DNA of 8,468 nt from an uncultured Prevotella sp. GTDB taxonomy: Bacteria; Bacteroidota; Bacteroidia; Bacteroidales; Bacteroidaceae. Numbering within the stretch: position 1 is the first letter of the stretch; each line of letters opens with the position of its first letter. Below, piece by piece: positions 1-4,453 of this stretch. The translations under genes were made by a program, and so were the position numbers. The notes beneath the pieces were generated by a model, which was not told the DNA's origin, did no database searches, and saw only the letters and a list, made by a program, of their open reading frames with translations. The DNA is taken from assembly GCA_937906765.1 (NCBI GenBank), contig CALCUV010000132.1, positions 1-8,468 of the forward strand, given 5' to 3'.

Positions 1-1192
1 CCGCCTTACGACTGCTCACCGCCTCCTTGTCATACAACTTTGATGCCGACCACACAATGAAGTCCTCCTCCTTAGTATGCTCACGCAATCGTTGCTTAGA
101 GGTGAAAAAGTCGCCCGGATCCTGCTTCGTATTCCCTTCACCATTTGGAATTTCCCTGACCGTCACAGCAAGTCCTTCCATAATGGCCGTACGTCCATTG
201 TTCAGTACAAATTCAATCCCCGTTCCATAGCGCTTACCATGAGGCACAGGGTCCGCGTCATTTATGAAGCACACCGAAGGCGCAATCTTCTTGAGCATCT
301 GAAACTGCTTCTCATTCCAGTGACCACCAAGAGGCGCAACAACATTGTTAATACCCACCGACTGCATCTTCATCACGTCGGGCGCGCCCTCCACAATATA
401 GAACATCTCCTGCTTCGCCGCCTCACGGAAGGCGATGTCAATACCGAATATTGATGCCGATTTGTCATAGATGGGCGATTGCGCCGAATTCAAATACTTC
501 GCAACGTCATCCATTGTGTCGTCCAATCTGCGAGCCGTGAACCCAATCACCCTCCGCATCTTGTCACGAATAGGAACCATCAAGCGCCCTCTGTAAAAGT
601 CGTATATCGTACCCTTCTCCACATTACGCTTCAGCAAACCCAACTCCAGAAGGTTATCAATATTCTCCCCATTATCCATCGCCCAATAATAGAGCGTATG
701 CCAGGAATCAGGAGCATGGCCAATACCAATTTCTTCAACATACTCCTGTCCGAATCGAGAAACTGCATAATTCCACGCCATAGCATGCACCTTGCCTTGT
801 GCACGAATCTGCTGTGCATAAAACTTTGCCACACGTTCATTCAGCGAGTAAAGCGCCTCACGCTTCAGGCGGTCTTGAAGTTGCTCAGGCGCTTCCGGTT
901 CTTCATCCACCACAATAGAGTATTGCCCAGCCAACTTCTTCACAGCTTCAGGAAAAGAAATTGCATCCCGCTTCATCACGTACGAGATAACATTACCTCC
1001 TTCCGCACAAGCACCAAAGCAATGCCAACTCTGTCTTGTGGCATTTACATGGAAACTTGGAGTTTTCTCATGGTGAAAAGGACAGCAACATACAAAGTTG
1101 CTCCCGTTCTTTTTAAGTGTGATATCCCTCCCGATGATGTCCACAATGTTTGCTCTTGCGAGCACAGCATCAATTATCTCTTGTTTAATCAT
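1..1192 (-). CDS. Phage-type DNA primase (CHC2 zinc finger + TOPRIM), 3' end outside window
   Basis: DnaG-like primase that would make RNA primers for replication of the mobile element. The visible 397 residues begin at an ATG whose ATGA overlaps the stop of the upstream regulator gene, which decides the start and implies translational coupling. The CHC2 zinc finger is at about residues 34-72: Cys37, His40 (CPFHHEKTPSF), then Cys58 and Cys62 in HCFGACAEGG, a CX3C spacing where E. coli DnaG has CX2C. The RNA-polymerase basic region follows (RGRLMVPIRD near 201-210, KYLNSAQSP near 232-240). The TOPRIM domain has the glutamate in VEGAPD (Glu268) and the acidic pair in NDADP (312, 314). The insert after NDADP and the QDPGDFF segment recall primases of Bacteroides prophages and conjugative elements rather than the housekeeping DnaG. 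The C-terminus, which may bind or be fused to a helicase, lies off the left edge. Family assignment is firm; the element type is inferred. Confidence 0.93.
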   Translation of the reverse strand, partial: MIKQEIIDAVLARANIVDIIGRDITLKKNGSNFVCCCPFHHEKTPSFHVNATRQSWHCFGACAEGGNVISYVMKRDAISFPEAVKKLAGQYSIVVDEEPEAPEQLQDRLKREALYSLNERVAKFYAQQIRAQGKVHAMAWNYAVSRFGQEYVEEIGIGHAPDSWHTLYYWAMDNGENIDNLLELGLLKRNVEKGTIYDFYRGRLMVPIRDKMRRVIGFTARRLDDTMDDVAKYLNSAQSPIYDKSASIFGIDIAFREAAKQEMFYIVEGAPDVMKMQSVGINNVVAPLGGHWNEKQFQMLKKIAPSVCFINDADPVPHGKRYGTGIEFVLNNGRTAIMEGLAVTVREIPNGEGNTKQDPGDFFTSKQRLREHTKEEDFIVWSASKLYDKEAVSSRKA

Positions 1193-1713
1193 GATGTGAC
1201 GGATTTCATGATGGCATTTTTAATGTTCTTCGCCGCAGTCTTCCTTAAAATGTTGCTCAAGTGGTTATTTACAGTCGCCTTGGATAGGAATAAACTTTCT
1301 GCAATTTCACTACTCGTTTTTCCTTGCCCCGCCAAAGATAACACTTCCATCTCGCGCTTTGAAAGACCTGTTGCGCGAACAGGTTTGCAAACTACACCCT
1401 CTAATTTACACTCCCCGCGCAAAGGACATTTTACTACTTCAAGATTCCACGAATCCCCCACCATATCTACCTTCGTAGAATCATACTCCCCCATATTACA
1501 CCTCAGGAACCTTTTGACAACCCTATAACGAAAGAACGGTAAATTACCCCTCGACTGCTGATACTCCTGACCAAGCGCTTCAAAAGCCTCTGGATAATCT
1601 TTGGCAATCTTATCGTAAATACGTTCAACTATATCCTCGCCTATACGCAGGATATGAAATTCATTATTGGCAATATACCCAACATTGCCGTTATCAAGAT
1701 TCATCCATTCCAT
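1189..1713 (-). CDS. LuxR-type HTH regulator with four-cysteine region
   Basis: Transcriptional regulator of 174 residues. The C-terminal GerE/LuxR helix-turn-helix is clear at about 116-174: LSKREMEVLSLAGQGKTSSE, with recognition helix around SKATVNNHLSNILRK. The N-terminal half is not a receiver, PAS or autoinducer domain. It ends with Cys72, Cys96, Cys102 and Cys109 (CPLRGECKLEGVVC), a set that could bind zinc or an iron-sulphur cluster; no ligand is shown by the sequence. Proteins with this layout are familiar from Bacteroidota prophages and mobile elements (from memory, not searched). The start overlaps the last 20 bases of the upstream 61-aa gene and the stop overlaps the primase start by 4 bases, so the three form one tightly packed operon. 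It probably controls later genes of the element. An internal ATG at residue 4 is an alternative start. Confidence 0.88.
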   Translation of the reverse strand: MEWMNLDNGNVGYIANNEFHILRIGEDIVERIYDKIAKDYPEAFEALGQEYQQSRGNLPFFRYRVVKRFLRCNMGEYDSTKVDMVGDSWNLEVVKCPLRGECKLEGVVCKPVRATGLSKREMEVLSLAGQGKTSSEIAESLFLSKATVNNHLSNILRKTAAKNIKNAIMKSVTS

Positions 1714-1879
1714 TATTAATAATTTTAGTAATAGCTTCGACTTCTAATTTTGTCCAGAGTTTCTCCCTCATCTTACGAGCAAAAGTATAATAAGGCAAGT
1801 CGCATGACATCATTACCTTTTCTCTGAAAATTCTTCTTTCCTCTTTTGATAGTTTGCTGTAATAGTTAGAAATAACCAT
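1694..1879 (-). CDS. Small putative DNA-binding protein, first gene of the leftward operon
   Basis: A 61-residue basic protein with no recognised domain of certain identity. It reads as mostly helical: a YYSKLSKEERRIFREKVM segment, then DLPYYTFARKMREK, then LEVEAITKII. The pattern of a short turn followed by YxTFxxKMR and an LExxAIxxII helix resembles small HTH-like proteins encoded beside repressors in Bacteroidota prophages, where a Cro-like or excision-control role would be natural. That role is inference only. It overlaps the LuxR-type gene by 20 bases and is the gene nearest the divergent control region, so it should be transcribed first from the leftward promoter. There is no Shine-Dalgarno, which is normal in this phylum. 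It is probably real because of the packed operon and coding-like composition. Confidence 0.7.
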   Translation of the reverse strand: MVISNYYSKLSKEERRIFREKVMMSCDLPYYTFARKMREKLWTKLEVEAITKIINNGMDES

Positions 1880-1928
1880 ATTTATTGATTTTTACGTGTT
1901 ATGTATATAATGTTTGAAGTAATATGCC

Positions 1929-1936
1929 TATCTTTG
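1929..1936 (+). promoter_or_regulatory. Candidate rightward -7 box for the repressor
   Basis: TATCTTTG is a perfect TAnnTTTG box reading toward the repressor gene and would give a leader of about 80 bases. No good -33 TTTG sits at the expected distance; the nearest, at 1913-1916, is too close. The promoter may therefore be weak or activator-dependent. Confidence 0.4.
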
Positions 1937-1946
1937 CATTTGTAAA

Positions 1947-1958
1947 TTTGTGTACAAA
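1947..1958. repeat. Palindrome TTTGT-GT-ACAAA, candidate operator
   Basis: Perfect 5-bp arms around a 2-bp centre. It overlaps the leftward -7 box at 1955-1962 and sits just downstream of the rightward -7 box, so a bound repressor could block the leftward operon and modulate its own gene. It is short and AT-rich, so chance occurrence is possible. Confidence 0.4.
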
Positions 1959-1987
1959 ATTATAAAATAGAATTTATATAACACAAA
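1955..1987 (-). promoter_or_regulatory. Leftward promoter of the regulator/primase operon
   Basis: Read on the minus strand, TAATTTTG at 1962-1955 matches the Bacteroidota -7 box TAnnTTTG. A TTTG at 1987-1984 lies 21 bases upstream, close to the usual -33 position. Transcription would start near 1950, about 70 bases before the 61-aa gene. Confidence 0.5.
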
Positions 1988-2024
1988 TAAATATTATATT
2001 TAACACTTATAAATTTTTACCTAT

Positions 2025-2420
2025 ATGTATAATGGTGTTATTATCAGTGCATTGCTTGAAGAAAGAAAAATTACGAAAAAGGAGTTTTTAACTGCTATGA
2101 AATGGAGCTCATTCTCTCAGTATCGTCAGTTAGTGACAGGAAACCCAACAGCACGAGTGTTAGAACGAGTTGCAGACATTCTGCAAGTACCAATCGATAC
2201 ATTCTTTACTCGTAGCATCCAAGTCACACCCTCTATCGTTGGTAGTGGGAATGCTTTTAACAATAACAATTCCGTGGTAATTACTAATCAATTACAACAT
2301 GCACAAATTGATTCTCTTGAAAAACTGATAGAAGAAAAAGATAAAAGAATTTTGCTATTAGAAAAACTATTAGCCGCAATAGAAAATAGACAATGCATAG
2401 ACCAAACAGAATCTATGTAA
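2025..2420 (+). CDS. XRE-family CI-like repressor with C-terminal coiled coil
   Basis: A 131-residue transcriptional repressor candidate. Residues about 5-61 form a Cro/CI-type helix-turn-helix (ITKKEFLTAMKW, then SSFSQYRQLVTGN, then VLERVADILQVPIDTFF). A linker rich in Gly, Asn and Ser (71-88) leads to a heptad-patterned coiled coil at about 89-121 (IDSLEKLIEEKDKRILLLEK) that would dimerise it. There is no LexA-like peptidase domain with Ser/Lys catalytic residues, so induction would not be by RecA-driven self-cleavage. It is transcribed away from the primase operon and followed by a strong terminator, forming a single-gene unit. Small repressors of this HTH-linker-coil design are common in Bacteroidota mobile elements. 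The start is the first ATG after the control region; no Shine-Dalgarno is seen. Confidence 0.88.
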   Translation: MYNGVIISALLEERKITKKEFLTAMKWSSFSQYRQLVTGNPTARVLERVADILQVPIDTFFTRSIQVTPSIVGSGNAFNNNNSVVITNQLQHAQIDSLEKLIEEKDKRILLLEKLLAAIENRQCIDQTESM

Positions 2421-2472
2421 TGTGTTATTTAATGTATTTTAGAGGAATCTTTATATACCTATCTTGTATTAA

Positions 2473-2492
2473 CGAGTCGGGTCTCCGCAACT
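2473..2492 (+). other. tRNA 3'-end-like stretch, possible attachment core
   Basis: CGAGTCGGGTCTCCGCAACT resembles the end of a tRNA: T-loop remnant CGAGT, C61, T-stem, then an acceptor strand CTCCGCA. The bases before it do not form a T-arm, so this is not a tRNA gene. A duplicated tRNA 3' end is the classic attachment core of integrated elements, and it lies where the element's regulatory genes stop. Weak evidence. Confidence 0.22.
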
Positions 2493-2499
2493 AAAAAGC

Positions 2500-2553
2500 A
2501 AATGTAGGTAATCTAAAGACTTTTAAGTCAGAAGATTAACCTACATTTTTTTG
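2500..2553 (+). terminator. Rho-independent terminator of the repressor gene
   Basis: The arm AAATGTAGGT (2500-2509) pairs with ACCTACATTT (2539-2548), and ATCT with AGAT around one bulged base. The loop contains a second small stem, GACTT/AAGTC (2518-2529). Seven T residues follow at 2546-2552. It is 80 bases beyond the repressor stop. Confidence 0.85.
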
Positions 2554-2569
2554 TTTCATAAAAATAAAC

Positions 2570-2602
2570 TGGGACAAAAGTGGGACGAAAATGGGACGAT
2601 AT
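2570..2602 (+). repeat. Three 11-bp tandem iterons TGGGAC
   Basis: TGGGACAAAAG, TGGGACGAAAA and TGGGACGATAT follow each other with an exact period of 11 bases, about one helical turn, so the TGGGAC cores face the same side of the DNA. Such arrays serve as initiator-protein iterons or as arm-type sites of tyrosine integrases. No cognate protein is in the window. Confidence 0.6.
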
Positions 2603-2690
2603 ACGAATCTTTTTTTAAGAGTAAAACCATCCTACTTTTTGTCTACCCTGCCTATTTGTATTTTTTTGTCTTGGTCTATAAAAGCAAAAG

Positions 2691-2730
2691 TTCCGCCCTG
2701 GTACGCTGGTCAACGGGAAGCGTGGCGGAA
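2691..2730. other. GC-rich compound stem-loop
   Basis: TTCCGCC (2691-2697) pairs with GGCGGAA (2724-2730). Inside, ACGCT (2703-2707) pairs with AGCGT (2719-2723). A five-base bulge CTGGT lies on one side only, and the loop is 11 bases. It stands in AT-rich surroundings and has no T-run on either side, so it is not a terminator. Structured RNA or single-strand DNA recognition site are possible readings. Confidence 0.45.
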
Positions 2731-2876
2731 TCTGTTACTACAATATTAGATATATCTTTCCGAATTGCAAAATTATCAATTACTGAATATCAGAAACTAT
2801 GTTGGGGCAGACAAAAATGTGACGATGTTTTTAATGGGGACCTTTTTCAACTACGCAATACTGAGATTTAAACATT

Positions 2877-2932
2877 AGACTTTTAGAGTCAGGGAAATAA
2901 TATACACAAATTCTAACTATAGTCTAAAAGTC
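2877..2932. repeat. Inverted repeat GACTTTTAGA / TCTAAAAGTC
   Basis: Perfect 10-bp arms at 2878-2887 and 2923-2932, separated by 35 bases. The right arm encodes the last residues of the 62-aa ORF. The left arm (AGACTTTTAGAGTCAG) is also a near direct repeat of AGACTTTTAAGTCAG inside the terminator loop at 2517-2531, so the unit occurs three times within 420 bases. Confidence 0.5.
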
Positions 2933-3105
2933 GCTATACTTTTCAGCATTTCATAAGCTTCGCGTACTCGTTTCTTTTCATCGTAAGAAGCTGGTTTAAC
3001 ATTTCGCATTTCATTGAGAAAACGAACCGCATCTTCACCATGATAATATAGGGGTTTCAGCAATACGTCTTGCCATAATTTTATCTTTAAAAGTTCATTT
3101 TGCAA
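2917..3105 (-). CDS. Hypothetical 62-aa protein, TTG start or 5'-truncated
   Basis: I do not recognise a named family. The sequence looks protein-like: soluble, helical, with YYHGEDAVRFLNEMRNVKPA near 19-38 and DEKKRVREAYEMLKS near 42-56. The motif GEDAVRFLNE followed by a short linker and a charged helix looks like a conserved small Bacteroidota protein. The reading frame has no ATG; the only conventional start is TTG (3105), with the frame open back to a stop about 40 bases further upstream. It could therefore be a real TTG-start gene or the 3' remnant of a longer one. A -7-like TAAATTTG lies upstream at 3136-3129, without a clear -33. It follows the two micro-antitoxin ORFs on the same strand and might be their passenger. 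Confidence 0.5.
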   Translation of the reverse strand: MQNELLKIKLWQDVLLKPLYYHGEDAVRFLNEMRNVKPASYDEKKRVREAYEMLKSIATFRL

Positions 3106-3226
3106 AATTAACCCCTCACTACAAACTACAAATTTAATTCATATATCTGACATTATACCAGCATTCTGAATGTATATAGAGACGCATAGAATTATTTACT
3201 ATTTAGCAATCTCGGTTCTATTAAGC

Positions 3227-3376
3227 TTATAGACTTGAATCCACACGCAAGCGTTCTTCTCGATTAGTTTGTTCTTGGCAAAACGCTTCGGTTTCAAGGT
3301 TGAACTCATCACGCATATTAGTTCCGACCTCGCCATACTCAACATCCAGCAATTCATCAAGAGTTGTACAACTCAT
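3227..3376 (-). CDS. 49-aa micro-ORF resembling the N-terminal arm of XRE antitoxins
   Basis: The protein reads MSCTTLDELLDVEYGEVGTN and continues with MRDEFNLETEAFCQEQTNRE. The pattern TLDE-x6-YGExG-x4-RDEF-xxE is the region that normally precedes the helix-turn-helix in HigA-type antitoxins of Bacteroidota, but here the protein stops before any HTH. Start choice: AAGGAG at 3389-3384 lies 7 bases before this ATG, an unusually good ribosome site for this phylum. An in-frame ATG at 3397 would add seven residues. It is paralogous to the 47-aa ORF at 3733-3876 by the shared TTLDE, YGE-x-G and RD positions. No toxin gene is adjacent. It may be a stand-alone small protein, a decoy dimerisation arm, or an eroded antitoxin. 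Function unknown. Confidence 0.6.
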   Translation of the reverse strand: MSCTTLDELLDVEYGEVGTNMRDEFNLETEAFCQEQTNREERLRVDSSL

Positions 3377-3481
3377 TATGGTTCTCCTTTTATCCATATC
3401 TCACTCTCTTTAATTTAACGCTTTGCTTTTGTCATCCACAGATAGAAGTTCAGCATATTGTCCACATTAATGCAAGTGGAT

Positions 3482-3528
3482 AAAAAAACGACCCGCCGAT
3501 TTAAGCATTGTTAAGAGGCTTGGCGGGT
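3482..3528 (-). terminator. Leftward terminator or attenuator
   Basis: On the minus strand ACCCGCC (3528-3522) pairs with GGCGGGT (3497-3491), with an inner AAGC/GCTT extension, followed by CG and seven T residues (3488-3482). It either ends transcription from the 47-aa ORF or, because a promoter box lies just upstream of it, attenuates the leader of the 49-aa ORF. Confidence 0.75.
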
Positions 3529-3538
3529 TCTTGCAATG

Positions 3539-3570
3539 CAAAGTTAGATTCTTTTCAAATTGGCAAGCAA
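3539..3570 (-). promoter_or_regulatory. Leftward promoter abutting a terminator hairpin
   Basis: TAACTTTG (3546-3539) is a perfect -7 box with TTGC (3570-3567) 20 bases upstream in the -33 position. The predicted start near 3533 is only about five bases before the terminator stem at 3528, so a transcript of about 50 bases would be made unless read-through occurs into the 49-aa ORF. Confidence 0.5.
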
Positions 3571-3590
3571 TGTTCGCTACAAATAAATAC

Positions 3591-3621
3591 TCAACCCCAA
3601 ACGACTGAGGTTTGGGGTTGA
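3591..3621. other. Perfect 12-bp stem-loop between the two micro-ORFs
   Basis: TCAACCCCAAAC (3591-3602) pairs perfectly with GTTTGGGGTTGA (3610-3621) around a 7-base loop GACTGAG. Neither side has a clean T-run (the leftward flank is GTATTTATTTG), so it is only a possible terminator for the 47-aa ORF. It may instead be a repeat-element hairpin. Confidence 0.6.
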
Positions 3622-3732
3622 TATTGTACTGTTTAACGTGCAAGACTCTGCGACTATGGCTGGGAATTACACGATTCTGAGTGCAAAATTAAGAACATTT
3701 ATTCATTTGAACAAGCATCAGATGCACAAACC

Positions 3733-3876
3733 TTAATCTTGAGAGGAGGTCTTTGAATTATGACGCCTTAGGTTTTCACGCAAAGATTTTAACTCATTTT
3801 CAAGTCTATCTCTGTTGGGTTCACCAATTTCGCCATAATACTTGTTTTTTATTTCGTCTAATGTAGTCGTATCCAT
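3733..3876 (-). CDS. 47-aa micro-ORF, paralogue of the antitoxin-arm ORF
   Basis: The protein begins MDTTTLDEIKNKYYGEIGEP and continues NRDRLENELKSLRENLRR before a short basic/serine tail and stop. The TTLDE, YYGEIG and NRDRLENEL positions match the pre-HTH arm of Bacteroidota XRE antitoxins and the 49-aa ORF 357 bases downstream. The reading ends where the HTH should begin, and no HTH-like continuation appears in any leftward frame before the next hairpin. It has its own promoter candidate (TAAATTTG at 3914-3907) about 30 bases before the ATG, no Shine-Dalgarno, and a hairpin downstream, so it looks like an independent unit. Whether it is a functional small protein or a conserved fragment cannot be told from the sequence. 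Confidence 0.58.
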   Translation of the reverse strand: MDTTTLDEIKNKYYGEIGEPNRDRLENELKSLRENLRRHNSKTSSQD

Positions 3877-3906
3877 CGCTTATAATTTATCTATTATCAA
3901 GAACGT

Positions 3907-3935
3907 CAAATTTATTATAATGAAACATTAGACAA
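3907..3935 (-). promoter_or_regulatory. Promoter of the 47-aa micro-ORF
   Basis: Minus-strand TAAATTTG (3914-3907) is a perfect TAnnTTTG box, with TTG (3935-3933) 18 bases upstream. The start would fall near 3901, giving a leader of about 25 bases. The promoter overlaps the 3' end of the HTH relic. Confidence 0.5.
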
Positions 3936-4013
3936 TTCTACTCCCAATCTTTTTATTGCATTTTCAAGATCTTTTTTTCGTTCTGAAGAAGGTGTTTTAA
4001 TTCCATCTATGTA
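3915..4013 (-). pseudogene. 3' relic of an antitoxin-type HTH gene (HicB-like C-terminus)
   Basis: An open frame without a start reads YIDGIKTPSSERKKDLENAI and ends KRLGVELSNVSL before a stop. The pattern Y-x-x-G-x-K-x-P-S-x-x-R-K-x-x-(I/L)-E-x-A-I-x-x-LG-x-EL-x-x-V-x-L is that of the last helices of the HTH domain at the C-terminus of Bacteroidota HicB-family antitoxins and related XRE proteins. Upstream of it there are only stops and AT-rich DNA, so the rest of the gene is deleted. The family label rests on motif memory and could be another XRE family. Confidence 0.45.
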
Positions 4014-4071
4014 TTATTAAAGAAGTATAATTATTTGGTATTCAGTTATTTTATACACATCAAAACATTTT

Positions 4072-4103
4072 ACGCAGTGCATTGCGTATTTTTACGCAGT
4101 GCA
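4072..4103. repeat. Operator-like repeat ACGCAGTGCA x2 with inverted TGCGTA
   Basis: ACGCAGTGCA occurs at 4072-4081 and 4094-4103, start to start 22 bases (two helical turns). Between them TTGCGTA (4082-4088) pairs back to TACGCA. The array sits just downstream of a leftward promoter-like pair (TTTG at 4128-4125 and TAATATTTG at 4110-4102, imperfect). This is the arrangement expected of an autoregulated antitoxin operon, here upstream of the HTH relic. Confidence 0.5.
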
Positions 4104-4296
4104 AATATTAACAAAAGATTTGAGCAAAAAAAATAGAGATTAGAAAAATCATAAATGAAACTTTGAATAAGGATCAGAAGTCCGAGTTTCTCTGTAAGTT
4201 GCTTATACCATCCGTAATTAGAAATGTAGGTTTACAGGACTTCACGGTGCGTAAGCGGAGACGGAGACTGTTCATGACTATCATTCCGCTAAAGTA

Positions 4297-4347
4297 CAAT
4301 TTTCGTCCGTTACTTCCAACAAAGGTGAGGGGCAACGGACGAAATTG
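4297..4347. other. Long imperfect stem-loop without T-run
   Basis: CAATTTTCGTCCGTT (4297-4311) pairs with AACGGACGAAATTG (4334-4347): 14 base pairs with one bulged T and a 22-base loop. Lack of a T-run on either strand argues against a terminator. It could be the end of a small mobile repeat or a recombination site. Confidence 0.5.
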
Positions 4348-4419
4348 GTAAGATTATAAAAAATAACAAGTAGTTGTTAGAACAACAAACGTAGCGGTTA
4401 TTTAGGATAAGAGGTAGGT

Positions 4420-4453
4420 AAAAAAGAAGGAGCCCCAACGCTAGGAACTCCTT
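4420..4453 (-). terminator. Leftward terminator
   Basis: Minus-strand AAGGAG (4453-4448) pairs with CTCCTT (4432-4427) across a 15-base loop, followed by CTTTTTT-like sequence (4426-4420). It overlaps the stop of the ORF at 4441 and could end transcripts coming from 4750-5172. Confidence 0.5.

Larger units (their letters stand above)
1880..2024. promoter_or_regulatory. Divergent immunity control region
   Basis: This 145-bp AT-rich spacer separates the leftward regulator/primase operon from the rightward repressor. It holds promoter boxes for both directions and at least one palindrome between them. By analogy with lambda-type switches it is the likely site where the CI-like protein at 2025-2420 acts. 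The positional logic is strong; binding is inferred. Confidence 0.6.
2421..2916. other. Gene-poor region after the repressor
   Basis: I find no convincing gene here. An open frame at 2551-2871 begins with TTG inside the terminator T-run and has no recognisable protein character. The region holds a tRNA-3'-end-like stretch (2473-2492), a strong terminator, three iterons, a GC-rich compound hairpin and GACTTTTA repeats. It is a plausible end or origin region of the neighbouring element. Confidence 0.6.
4014..4440. other. Non-coding AT-rich stretch with operator-like repeats and a long hairpin
   Basis: No convincing gene. The open frame at 4163-4351 starts with TTG and is very rich in Arg, without family character. 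The stretch contains the ACGCAGTGCA repeats (4072-4103), an imperfect long stem-loop (4297-4347) and the terminator of the next leftward unit (4420-4453). Confidence 0.55.

Noticed and set aside
77..1528. Long rightward open frames (77-454 and 479-1528)
   Set aside because: They are antisense shadows of the primase and LuxR-type genes, whose minus-strand translation has clear motifs.
2551..2871. Rightward 106-codon open frame after the repressor
   Set aside because: It starts with TTG inside the terminator T-run, covers iterons and a hairpin, and has no protein-family character.
4163..4351. Rightward 62-codon open frame
   Set aside because: TTG start, no ribosome site, Arg-run composition, and overlap with a long inverted repeat suggest non-coding DNA.
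2421..4440. Integrase or transposase gene expected beside the repressor
   Set aside because: Neither strand shows a tyrosine or serine recombinase or DDE motif; the element's integrase must lie elsewhere or be lost.
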